Below, piece by piece: positions 38,202 to 46,414 of a stretch of 64,000 nt of DNA. The stretch's first letter is position 1. The number at the start of each line of letters is the position of its first letter. The stretch comes from Microtetraspora malaysiensis (GTDB taxonomy: Bacteria > Actinomycetota > Actinomycetes > Streptosporangiales > Streptosporangiaceae). A model generated the notes under the pieces. The model ran no database searches. It was not told where the DNA came from and saw only the letters and a list, made by a program, of their open reading frames with translations. Both the position numbers and the translations under genes were made by a program. Location: NCBI RefSeq assembly GCF_001528665.1, contig NZ_BBYJ01000028.1, positions 1 through 64,000 of the forward strand, read 5' to 3'.

Positions 38202-38896
38202 CGCTCCGGGTGGTCGTCGCCGACGACGAACGGCTGGTGTGCGCCAGCCTGCGGATGGTGCTGACCGGGGAGGGCCACGAGGTGGTCGGCGAGGCCGCCG
38301 ACGGCGGCCGGGCCGTGGAACTGGCCCGCGCCCTTCGCCCCGACCTGGTGCTGATGGACGTGCGGATGCCGGTCATGAACGGCATCGAGGCGACCCGCCG
38401 GATCACGGCGGCCGACCCCGCGGTGAAAGTGCTCATCCTCACCACCTTCGACCTGGACGAATACGTGTACGCGGGGCTCCGGGCCGGAGCCACCGGGTTC
38501 CTGCTCAAGGACGTCCCGCCCCGGGAACTGGTGGCGGCGATCGAGGTGGTCGCGGCCGGAGATGCGCTCCTGGCGCCGCCGATCACCCGGCGGCTCATCG
38601 CCGACTTCGTCGGCCGCGCCCCCGCACCCCGAAACCCGTCCGTCCTCGATTCACTGACCAGGCGCGAGATCGAGGTGCTTGAGCTAGTCGCGCGGGGACT
38701 GTCCAACAGCGAGATCATGGCGAAGCTGCACGTGACGCTGTCAACCGTGAAAGCCCACATGGGCAAGCTGCTGCAGAAGCTGGACGCACGCGACCGGGCA
38801 CAGCTCGTGATCGTCGCCTACCAGGCGGGGCTGGTCGACTTGGCCCCTGGTCCTCCACCCGATGCAGGAGAAGCAGACGCGAACTCGGCCCCGTAG
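38198..38896 (+). CDS. NarL/LuxR-type response regulator
   Basis: This is a 232-residue regulator starting at GTG within the kinase stop (GTGA). Receiver: VVVADDE, phosphoacceptor in DLVLMDVRMPVM, Lys in GFLLKDVPPRE. LuxR helix-turn-helix: LTRREIEVLELVARGLSNSEIMAKLHVTLSTVKAHMGKLLQKL. The secreted hydrolase gene 41 bp downstream on the same strand may belong to the same transcript. Confidence 0.92.
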   Translation: MTLRVVVADDERLVCASLRMVLTGEGHEVVGEAADGGRAVELARALRPDLVLMDVRMPVMNGIEATRRITAADPAVKVLILTTFDLDEYVYAGLRAGATGFLLKDVPPRELVAAIEVVAAGDALLAPPITRRLIADFVGRAPAPRNPSVLDSLTRREIEVLELVARGLSNSEIMAKLHVTLSTVKAHMGKLLQKLDARDRAQLVIVAYQAGLVDLAPGPPPDAGEADANSAP

Positions 38897-38937
38897 CAGG
38901 ATGATCCGGACACCGGTCAGGCCCGATCGTGGATGCC

Positions 38938-40446
38938 ATGCGTTCAGTAACCAAGCGGACCACGGCGCTGGCAGCCGTGGCCATCACCGGAGTCTCCCTG
39001 CTCGGCGCCACCCCGTCGGCCGCCGCGGCCACAGAGCCCTGGTGTCCCGAGGTCCCAGGACACCGGGTGGAGTGTGACACGATCACCCGCCCGCTGGTGG
39101 CGGACCGGCCGGAGTTGGGCACCGTCTCGGTCGGCTACGCCGTCATACGGCGCAGCGCGCTGGACCGTCCCGCCGCCGGGACGATCGCCGTCAATCCCGG
39201 GGGTCCCGGCAACCCCGCGCTCCCCCTCACCTCGGCCTATCTCGGCCTGCTCACGCCACTCCTGGCCGATCACGACCTGCTGCTCGTCGATCCCCGGGGT
39301 ACGGGCGTGTCCAGCCCCCTGGACTGCGGCATCACCACCGCTGACCTCCTGGGCACGACCCAGGGGCGGCGCGAGGCCGTCGCCCGCTGCGGGAGCAGCC
39401 TGGGACCGCGCGCCGGGGGCTACACCTCCGCCGCGACCGCCGACGACCTCGACGCGGTACGGGCCCGGCTCGGGGCCGTCAAGCTCGACCTGGTCGGTGA
39501 GTCCTACGGCACCTACCTGATGCAGATCTACGCCCAGCGCCATCCCCGGCAGGTCAGGTCGATCACGCTGTCGGGGGTGCTGCCGCTCGACTTCGACACC
39601 TTCCAGCGGCCCAACGCCCGCGCCTTCACGATGGCCCTGCGCCGGATCTGCGAGCGGAGCAAGGCGTGTGACGGCACTGCGGCCGTACGTGACCTGCGGA
39701 CCTTCGCCGCCGCTGTCCGGAAGCGGCCGGTCCCCCTGTCGGTCAAGGTCGGCGCCGAGAAGCGCGTCGTGGAGTTCGGCGAGGAGTGGCTCACCCGGCT
39801 GGCCATCCAGAACTCCACCAGCGGAGCCGGCGCCGATCCCCAGGCGTCCTCACTGATCGGCGCCTTCCCGGCCCTGATACATGACGCCGCCCGCGGCGAT
39901 TTCACACTGCTGACCGCCGCCGTCCAGCAGGTGGTCGGGGCCGAGGGAGAGGAGCCGAACTCCTCCCTGGGCATCAGCGTGGCGTGCAACGACTACCCCA
40001 GAGCCTGGTCGGTGGACGCCACTCCGGCCCAGCGGCGCCGGCAGTACGACCGGGCGCTCGCCCGCACCGACCCCGCCGGCTTCGGCGCTTTCAGCCCGGC
40101 GGCCGCGGCCGCGGCGACCTTCTGGTCGGGCGACATCTGCCTGAAGTGGCCGCGCCAGAGCGCGACCCGGCCCCACCCTGTCAGTGACGAATTCCCCGAC
40201 GTCCCGGCCCTGGTGCTCACCGGCGACCTGGACGCGATCACCCCGGACTCCGACGCCGCCAAGGTGGCCCGCAGGTTCAAGCGATCAAGGCTCATCTCCG
40301 TACCGAACCTGGGCCACGTCCCCGACCTGGACCCCAGCGGCTGCGTCTCCGGCATCGTCGCCGGTTTCGTCGCCGAGGGAACCCCCGGGCCGACCGCCTG
40401 CCTGAAGCGGATCCCGCCCATCACGGTGGATCCCGTAAGCAGGTGA
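38938..40446 (+). CDS. Secreted alpha/beta hydrolase (S33 tripeptidyl-aminopeptidase-like)
   Basis: This is a 502-residue secreted hydrolase. A signal peptide (residues 1-31: LAAVAITGVSLLGATPSAAAA) precedes an alpha/beta-hydrolase fold with oxyanion region NPGGPGNP, the nucleophile in DLVGESYGTYLMQIYA, the Asp in LVLTGDLDAITP and the His in NLGHVPDLD. A TAP-like C-terminal domain is present (DEFPDVPALVLTGDLD onwards). Four to six Cys suggest extracellular disulfides. Members cleave N-terminal peptides or hydrolyse esters. It could process an exported peptide, for example from the RiPP cluster that begins 130 bp away, but the opposite orientation and gene debris between them argue against a direct link. 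Confidence 0.87.
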   Translation: MRSVTKRTTALAAVAITGVSLLGATPSAAAATEPWCPEVPGHRVECDTITRPLVADRPELGTVSVGYAVIRRSALDRPAAGTIAVNPGGPGNPALPLTSAYLGLLTPLLADHDLLLVDPRGTGVSSPLDCGITTADLLGTTQGRREAVARCGSSLGPRAGGYTSAATADDLDAVRARLGAVKLDLVGESYGTYLMQIYAQRHPRQVRSITLSGVLPLDFDTFQRPNARAFTMALRRICERSKACDGTAAVRDLRTFAAAVRKRPVPLSVKVGAEKRVVEFGEEWLTRLAIQNSTSGAGADPQASSLIGAFPALIHDAARGDFTLLTAAVQQVVGAEGEEPNSSLGISVACNDYPRAWSVDATPAQRRRQYDRALARTDPAGFGAFSPAAAAAATFWSGDICLKWPRQSATRPHPVSDEFPDVPALVLTGDLDAITPDSDAAKVARRFKRSRLISVPNLGHVPDLDPSGCVSGIVAGFVAEGTPGPTACLKRIPPITVDPVSR

Positions 40447-40573
40447 CATCACCCCGGCTTCTCCACCGCCGAGGCGATCCGGCTCGGTCGCCTCCTCCGT
40501 GCCCTCATGCCGGGGAACGGTGAGGTGGCCGGGCTGCTGGCGCCGCCCCCATCCTGCTGGGCATCGGTGCCGC
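40447..40573 (+). pseudogene. Gene debris: ECF sigma factor fragment next to another gene tail
   Basis: The plus strand reads FSTAEAIRLGRLLRALMPGN and then GEVAGLLA, which matches the C-terminal helical domain of SigJ-like/DUF6596 ECF sigma factors. It then shifts to a frame reading ILLGIGAA and stop, like the end of a membrane protein. Both are remnants, lying precisely between the hydrolase gene and the left border of the RiPP cluster. Confidence 0.5.
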
Positions 40574-41716
40574 TTAATGGGGGGACAGGTCGTAGTCGAA
40601 CCAGGTGAAGCGGGGGCGTCCGGCCAGCACCAGGTAGAGGGCGTCGTACGAGGCGGGGGCGCCGGCGGCGGCCTCCAGCAGGCCCTCCCGCATGGCGCGG
40701 ACCGGGCGGCAGAACAGGCCGGACGCCGCCCCGGCCGAGCAGGCGTGCTGGGCGAGCGCACCGGCCGCCCGGAGCAGGGCGCGGTAGCCGTCCTGGCCGC
40801 TCGCCCGCACCGCCGACCCGACGTCCCCGGCGATGAGCAACCCCAAGTTGCTCCCGCCGACGTCGAACTGCGTACGGGGATAGCTGTACGCGGCCTGCAC
40901 GGCGGACATGGCCGCCGCGGCCCGCTCGGTCGCAGCGGTCAGCGGGGCCGGGACGTACCAGCCGTCCGCCAGTCCCGTCACGTTGCGGACCGCCAGGCGG
41001 CACCACACCCCGCCATCGGCCGCCGGTGAGCCCGGGGGCGGGTCGGCGACCGCGGCGGCGAACGCCCGCGCCGCTTCCCCGGGAAGGGGACGCGGATCGG
41101 CGGAAAGCCCCCGGGGACCGAGCCCGGCGCTGCGCCGAGCGCCGCCCGCGGGCAGGTGTCCCGGCCTGGCCGGCATGCCGGGGGTCAGCGTGATGCCAGC
41201 CGGCCCGGAGGCCACAGTGAGCGGCAGGCCCGCCGCGTGCTCGGCCACCGCCCCGGCGAGGTGACCGGTCTCCAGCTCCGCCAGCGCGTCGGCCAGCTCG
41301 CCATACCCGGGACGGAGCCGTTCGGGACGTCGGAGCAGGTCCAGCCACACGGTCCCGGCCGGCTCCGGCCTCGACTCCCCAACCAGCTCACGCCTGACCG
41401 GATCGAGCCGCCAGCGTCCCCGCTCGGTCCGCACCAGCACGTCGACCAGGAACGCGGCGCGCGGGGACGGGTAGGCGCGGTGGTCGTTGTAGGGGTTGTA
41501 CGGCTCCCAGCGCTGCGGGGTCAGGGCGGAGACCAGCAGCCGAGCGAGTGCCGCGCCGAATTCCCCCCACGCCGACAGCCCGTGCAGCGGGGTACGTACC
41601 CCCTCCTCGGCGCGGGCGGGCTCACGGTGGACGGCCGCGCCGGGGACGGGCGACTTACCCGGTCCGTGCGCGTAGGCGGCGGCCAGCGCCAGGGCAACCT
41701 CGTCGTCGTTCGCCAC
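40574..41716 (-). CDS. Nitroreductase-like azoline dehydrogenase, arm 1
   Basis: This is a 380-residue protein of the nitroreductase-like superfamily, comparable with the FMN azoline dehydrogenases of thiopeptide clusters (TbtE/SagB-like). The C-terminal half has the recognisable pattern VWCRLAVRNVTGLADGWYV, YSYPRTQFDVGGSNLGLLIA and AGALAQHACSAGAASGLFCR, the last near the flavin-binding helix. It would oxidise thiazolines and oxazolines formed by the arm 1 YcaO to thiazoles and oxazoles. The GTG at 41716 follows GGAG by 6 nt and is 14 nt after the YcaO stop; the longer reading to 41995 is antisense-like and rejected. It is the last gene of the minus operon. Confidence 0.78.
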   Translation of the reverse strand: MANDDEVALALAAAYAHGPGKSPVPGAAVHREPARAEEGVRTPLHGLSAWGEFGAALARLLVSALTPQRWEPYNPYNDHRAYPSPRAAFLVDVLVRTERGRWRLDPVRRELVGESRPEPAGTVWLDLLRRPERLRPGYGELADALAELETGHLAGAVAEHAAGLPLTVASGPAGITLTPGMPARPGHLPAGGARRSAGLGPRGLSADPRPLPGEAARAFAAAVADPPPGSPAADGGVWCRLAVRNVTGLADGWYVPAPLTAATERAAAAMSAVQAAYSYPRTQFDVGGSNLGLLIAGDVGSAVRASGQDGYRALLRAAGALAQHACSAGAASGLFCRPVRAMREGLLEAAAGAPASYDALYLVLAGRPRFTWFDYDLSPH

Positions 41717-41730
41717 CGTGCGCTCCAAGG

Positions 41731-43554
41731 TCAGGGGAAGGGATGGGGAAGGACGGGATCGTCGCTGGAGCGCGTGGGGCTCCGGCCCAGGCGGCGCGGC
41801 ACCTCCCAGAGCCGGGGTAGGCCGCGGACACGGCGGTTGCGGTGCCCGAACGTCATCGGGAGCGTGCCAGGCACGATGACCTTCGCCGCGTACAGGCCAA
41901 GACGGTCGCGAATCCGCCGATCGCTCTGGTCGACCGCGATCAGCTCCAGCCCCAGCCGGCGCAGGCGGGCCACATAGTGGTTCAGGACCGTCCACAGGTC
42001 CGTGGCGGTTCGCGGGGCTTCGTCATCGCCGAGTTCCGCCGCGTCCACGGTCCCCGCCTGCCCCGACAGGAGGAATCGGTATCCCCCGGCGGCCTCGGGC
42101 AGGCCGTACAGGGCGACATGATCGTTCATGGCCCGTACGGAATCCGGATGCTCCATCAGGTGCAGGAGGCGTTCGCGGCGGTAGTCGGCGGGAGAGCGGC
42201 GGGCGCGGTCGGCCGCCGTCTCGACGTCCACGGCCAGCTCGGCGACGGCCGACCGCATCGCCGCGACCGGGTCCGGGTGCGCCCCGGCCGCGAAGAAGGC
42301 CGCCGGGGCCGCGCCGTCGTCCCGCCACGCGAGCGAGAGGACGGCCGGGATGCCCAGGTCGGTGGTCGCGTCGAAGAACAGCAGCTCGTACCCCAGGTAC
42401 TCCAGCCGGTCGGACAGGTGGGGCAGCACGGGGTCGTCCGGTGGCACGGCGATGCGGCGCAGTGGCGTTCCCGCGTACCAGGTCATCAGGAACGCGTCCC
42501 GCTCGGCGATCTCGAACAGGCCGTGCAGCACCGCCTCGACCAGGCTGTTGCCCAGCCCGCACCCGTTGGAGGTCTCCGCCACGAACCGGGGCGTGCCGGG
42601 CTTGCGCGTCCCCCAGTACGCGACGTGCTCCGGCACCATGATCGGCGCGGCGCGGGTGTAGGACCAGCCGTCGGCCCAGGTGGTGGGCACGTCCGGGGCG
42701 TAGGCGGTCAGGCCGTTGCCCGGCTGGGCGTAGCACTCGGGCTCGTGCAGGCCGAGCCGTACCGGGTCGAGCGCCCGCTCCGGGCCGAGCCCCGCGAAGG
42801 CGGCCTCGGTCACCGACCGGCCGATCGCCCCGATCCCGCCGAGCCGTTCCACGGCCTCGAAGAGGGCGACGCGTTCGGACTGCGCGAAGCCGGGGGTGCG
42901 GCCGTAGCCTGCCGCGTTCCCGGCCGGGTCGCCCGCCAGGACCGCGGCGACGGTGGCCAGCGGGAGGTGGCCGCTCCGGCGGACCGTGGTCACCGGGCCG
43001 TAGCGCGAGTCCACCAGCGCCTCCCGCAACCGCCCGCCCTCGGTCGCGGGGTTCACCGACCGCAACGCCCCGGGCAGCACGGCCACGGGCACCCTGGCGG
43101 GCGGGGTGTGCGGGGTGGGCGGCGCGCACACGTGGCAGCCCTCGGGTCGGGGCGTCACTCGGTGCCTGGTCACGGAGCCGTGGTCGGCGCGGAGGGCGAG
43201 GACGACGTCCCCGTTCCGCTCCGGCTCGGCCAGCAGCCGTTCGGCCAGCGCGGACAGCGTGTCGTGGAACGCCGGAGCCGCGAGCCCGCCCACCCGCAGC
43301 TCCGGCAGCTTGACGGGCACCGCCGGGCCGAACGCCGCCAGCCGCTGCGACTCTGCGCAGGCCACGCAGACACCGGCCCCGGGTCGCTGGACCGGCCCGG
43401 CCAGGGCGAGCGACCCGTCGAGCAGCACGGGAAGCAGCGGGTGGCGCCGCCCGCGCCCGAGTCGGCTGACCTCTTCCAGGTCGGCGAGCCCGTACTCGGT
43501 GATCAGCACGGCCTCAGCCCGGTCATCGCGCAGCTCGCGCAGGCCGTACCTCAT
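41731..43554 (-). CDS. YcaO cyclodehydratase (TOMM protein D), arm 1
   Basis: This is a 607-residue YcaO protein that uses ATP to turn Cys, Ser or Thr of the precursor into azolines. An N-terminal TOMM-type extension (1-200) carries two CxxC pairs (C63/C66 and C140/C143) that probably bind zinc. The YcaO domain follows: SERVALFEAVER at 226-237, TSNGCGLGNSLVEAVLHGLFEIAERDAF at 328-355 and a C-terminal PHPFP, the proline-rich tail needed for cyclodehydration. The ATG overlaps the F-protein stop (ATGA), consistent with the pair forming one complex. It is paralogous to the arm 2 YcaO at 54228. Confidence 0.92.
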   Translation of the reverse strand: MRYGLRELRDDRAEAVLITEYGLADLEEVSRLGRGRRHPLLPVLLDGSLALAGPVQRPGAGVCVACAESQRLAAFGPAVPVKLPELRVGGLAAPAFHDTLSALAERLLAEPERNGDVVLALRADHGSVTRHRVTPRPEGCHVCAPPTPHTPPARVPVAVLPGALRSVNPATEGGRLREALVDSRYGPVTTVRRSGHLPLATVAAVLAGDPAGNAAGYGRTPGFAQSERVALFEAVERLGGIGAIGRSVTEAAFAGLGPERALDPVRLGLHEPECYAQPGNGLTAYAPDVPTTWADGWSYTRAAPIMVPEHVAYWGTRKPGTPRFVAETSNGCGLGNSLVEAVLHGLFEIAERDAFLMTWYAGTPLRRIAVPPDDPVLPHLSDRLEYLGYELLFFDATTDLGIPAVLSLAWRDDGAAPAAFFAAGAHPDPVAAMRSAVAELAVDVETAADRARRSPADYRRERLLHLMEHPDSVRAMNDHVALYGLPEAAGGYRFLLSGQAGTVDAAELGDDEAPRTATDLWTVLNHYVARLRRLGLELIAVDQSDRRIRDRLGLYAAKVIVPGTLPMTFGHRNRRVRGLPRLWEVPRRLGRSPTRSSDDPVLPHPFP

Positions 43555-45305
43555 CCGAGGCTCCCGGCCCGGACAGCGGCCGGCACGGTGACCGGCACGG
43601 TGACCGCGGCCAGCCCGGCAGCCGAGAGCAGCGGGCCCAGGGGCGCCGGTTCCGTCCCCGGCGTCAGCGCGTCCAAGGCCGCCTGGAACCGCTCCTCGCC
43701 GTCCCGCGTCCCTGCGGGCCAGAACCAGAAGCGGGTCTCCCACGGCACGGGCGGCTCCTGCGGCGGCACCCAGACCGGGGCGGCCCCGCAGGGCACCACC
43801 GGATCGCCGAGTTCCCGCCCCGCCGCCCGCGCCTGAGCCCCCGCCGTGGCCGCGAGCAGGGCGAAAGCCGCCGCCGTGCCCGCGTCGGGCTCCACGGCCC
43901 AGGCGAGAGTACGGCCTGCCGCGCTGACCCTGGCATGCGCGACTCCCCCGGGCAGGCCGACCACCTCGACCGCGGCCGGGACGGCGAACCGCAGCGTGAG
44001 CGCCTTCCACCAGCGGCGCGCGGCCGGGTCGGCCGCCCAGACCTCCTCGTCCACCGGGGTACGGGGCAGGTCGGCGAGGTCGCGGTGCACGGCCTCACGC
44101 AGGCCGAGCCCCCGGGCGTGCAGCGGATCGGCGCCCACGACGGTCCCTGCCGGGAGCGCGGATCGTACGGCGGACAGCGCCGCGTGCAGCCGCGCCGACT
44201 CCAAGGTGGTGCCGAAGCCAATGGCCTGACCGCAGGCCACCAGGCTCACCGGCACCTGGGGCAGCTCCCCGGCTTCCGGCGGCGGGACCATCCCCAGCTC
44301 CGGATCGCCGAGCACTTCGAGCATGTCCGCCACCCGTTCCCACGGGTCCGCGGGGTGGTTCCCGGAGGGCCATCGGTGGTGGGTGACGCCGAGCGGCTCC
44401 ACCCTCGCGACCATGACGGACAGGCTTCTCCCTACCTCCACCCCTTCGGGCGTACGGGCCGCCGCCTCCTCCACCGGATCGGGCATACCCGCCACGGCAC
44501 ACAACAGCCGATGCACAGCCACCCCACCAACCAGGGCACACAGCACCTCAGGCGACTCCCCCGGCATCCCGACCGAGGCCAGGCTCCCCTCGTACGGCCC
44601 GACCGGGGCTGGGCTCGCCTGGTGCGGCCCGCCGTCCGCTTGTGCGGCGAGAAGACCGTCCGCACCGAGGAGCAGCCGCTGGCGCACGCCCATGGCTTCG
44701 GCGGCGACCTCAGCGGAGGGGCCGGGCGCCACGGCGTAACCGACCTCGCCCAGGCATCCCGCCATCACGGTCACCGCGACCCCGCCCACCGGAACCGCCG
44801 TAAGCTCCAGCCCACCCCCGGCCGACGTACTGACCGGCTCACCCCCGACGACGGGCGGGTTGACCCCAACGGCGGCCAGAGCGCGGAGGGCGGTTTCGGC
44901 CAGGGGCCCGTGGCCGTGCACCGTGTAGGAGGCGCCGGACAGCCGGTCCCAGGCAGCCGCAGGGTCGGTGGCGGCGGACTCCAGCCAGGCCGCCACCCGG
45001 GCGGAAGGCAGGCCGGGACCTGGTTGGCCCCAGCCGGGCGGGACCTCGACGAGCATGTCGTGCTCGCGCAGTTGGGCGATGATGAGTTCGAGCGCCTTGG
45101 CGACCGGTTCGGGCAGCCCGTCGGGGGTGGTCAGCTCAGTGGCGGGCACGCCGTCGGCCAGCAGGACGGACAAACGTTCCCAGAGCCGCCACAGCCCGGC
45201 GCCGCCTTCGGCGGTGAAGCTGGAGGTCCAGCCGCGTACGTGCAGGCCCGTGGGGGTGGGGGTCGCGTGGACCACGGGGCGCAGGCGGATCAGCATCGGT
45301 CTCAT
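43551..45305 (-). CDS. Ocin-ThiF-like F protein (leader-binding partner of YcaO), arm 1
   Basis: This is a 584-residue F protein. In TOMM pathways it binds the precursor leader through an N-terminal RRE-like winged helix and delivers the core to YcaO. The N terminus LIRLRPVVHATPTPTGLHVRGW and the block AGLWRLWERLSVLLADGVPA are shared with the arm 2 F protein (LRLRPVVRASRLPDGIHLRAW; AGLWPLWERLHPLLAAGV). The central part is ThiF-like without the catalytic Cys pattern. The ATG at 45305 overlaps the upstream stop; an ATG at 45296 is also possible. It should recognise the leader of precursor 1. Confidence 0.85.
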   Translation of the reverse strand: MRPMLIRLRPVVHATPTPTGLHVRGWTSSFTAEGGAGLWRLWERLSVLLADGVPATELTTPDGLPEPVAKALELIIAQLREHDMLVEVPPGWGQPGPGLPSARVAAWLESAATDPAAAWDRLSGASYTVHGHGPLAETALRALAAVGVNPPVVGGEPVSTSAGGGLELTAVPVGGVAVTVMAGCLGEVGYAVAPGPSAEVAAEAMGVRQRLLLGADGLLAAQADGGPHQASPAPVGPYEGSLASVGMPGESPEVLCALVGGVAVHRLLCAVAGMPDPVEEAAARTPEGVEVGRSLSVMVARVEPLGVTHHRWPSGNHPADPWERVADMLEVLGDPELGMVPPPEAGELPQVPVSLVACGQAIGFGTTLESARLHAALSAVRSALPAGTVVGADPLHARGLGLREAVHRDLADLPRTPVDEEVWAADPAARRWWKALTLRFAVPAAVEVVGLPGGVAHARVSAAGRTLAWAVEPDAGTAAAFALLAATAGAQARAAGRELGDPVVPCGAAPVWVPPQEPPVPWETRFWFWPAGTRDGEERFQAALDALTPGTEPAPLGPLLSAAGLAAVTVPVTVPAAVRAGSLG

Positions 45306-46414
45306 CCCGCCTCGCCCAGTTGCGCGCGCCACGTGGTGCCGTTGAGCTCCTGTACGGCGGCGGCGACCATGCTCGCCGCCAGGTAGCGCTCGACGGGTGT
45401 GACGTCGCAGACGGCCAGGAGCTGGTAGAGCGTGTTGGTGCCAAACCGGTAGACGACGAACGCCCGGGCGATCTCCGGCCGGGAGAAGTCGACGACCCGC
45501 AGGGCGCGGTGATAGTCGCTGGAGGCGGTGCGCTCGGCGGGGTTCCAGCGCCGCGCGATGTCGGGGTCGCCGAGCCTGGCGGCCTGTTCGGTGTAGCCGC
45601 CACTGAGTTCCAGGGCCAGGGTGCCGCCGTCGAAGGCGGGTTCGGCCAGCAGCCGGGCGGTGATGGTCCAGGACTGCCAGGCGGCTTCCACCCGGTCGGT
45701 GGGGTGGCCGTCCGCCACCCGGCCGACGAGCGCGAGCACCTGGGGCCGGTTGCGCGACCAGCCTGACTCGAACGCCTTCCGCAGCCGCCCGTCCGGATCG
45801 TGGTGGAACAGGAAGTCCTCGACGTGCGAGAGGAGGGAGTGATACCCGAGCGCCTGACCGTGGGGGTAGCGGCTGGCGTGTACGGCCATCGCGGTCACCG
45901 CGAGCTGGATGCGTCCGGCGGCGCCGTCATCGGTCTCGGCGAGCCGGTCGAGTGAGTGTTCCAGTGCGGGAAGTCCGGCTTCCAGCGATTCGGCGCGCAG
46001 CCGTACGGACTCGGTCGAGCCGAGCAGCGCGGCGACGTGGCCGGTTTCCGCGGGGCCGACGGTGACGGTGTTGTCGGCGTGGATGGGCTCGTACGGCGGG
46101 GGCACCAGCTCCAGGAGCCCGGCCTTGCGCGCGTGGGCGAGGAGTTCGCCGTGTCCGGGCGAGCCGGTGGAGGGGTGATCCTTCAGGTGCTCGCGCAGCC
46201 GTGCGGCGAGCATGTCGGCCGCGGTCGCGACCGGCCCGGCGGGGCCGCGCAGCCGTATCCGTACGTGGGGCCCGTGCAGCCAGTGTCGCTCCAGGTGGCC
46301 GCGCACGCCGGGGCACGCGGCGAGCGTGGCGCCCAGCCCGGGGATCACCGCTGTCCTGACCAGTGGCGCCTTGACGGGGTCGTGGAAGTAGCAGACGACG
46401 TCCAGCTCGGTCAC
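45302..46414 (-). CDS. Thiopep_ocin-domain protein (elimination domain or pyridine-synthase family), arm 1
   Basis: This is a 370-residue single-domain member of the thiopeptide-type bacteriocin family, related to the C-terminal elimination domain of LanB dehydratases. Conserved phrases are LERHWLHGPHVRIRLRG near residue 42 and HVEDFLFHHDPDGRLRKAFES near 205, and the C-terminal FVVYRFGTNTLYQLLAVCDVTPVERYLAA. In thiomuracin-like pathways this family supplies two roles: glutamate elimination (TbtC) or [4+2] cycloaddition to a pyridine (TbtD). Which one applies here is not readable. GTG start overlaps the LanB stop; strong similarity to the arm 2 protein at 51524 indicates duplication. Confidence 0.85.
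   Translation of the reverse strand: MTELDVVCYFHDPVKAPLVRTAVIPGLGATLAACPGVRGHLERHWLHGPHVRIRLRGPAGPVATAADMLAARLREHLKDHPSTGSPGHGELLAHARKAGLLELVPPPYEPIHADNTVTVGPAETGHVAALLGSTESVRLRAESLEAGLPALEHSLDRLAETDDGAAGRIQLAVTAMAVHASRYPHGQALGYHSLLSHVEDFLFHHDPDGRLRKAFESGWSRNRPQVLALVGRVADGHPTDRVEAAWQSWTITARLLAEPAFDGGTLALELSGGYTEQAARLGDPDIARRWNPAERTASSDYHRALRVVDFSRPEIARAFVVYRFGTNTLYQLLAVCDVTPVERYLAASMVAAAVQELNGTTWRAQLGEAG

Noticed and set aside
38938..40446. The secreted S33 hydrolase as the leader peptidase of the RiPP cluster
   Set aside because: It is on the opposite strand, follows a two-component pair and is separated from the cluster by fragments of two other genes; no positive evidence.
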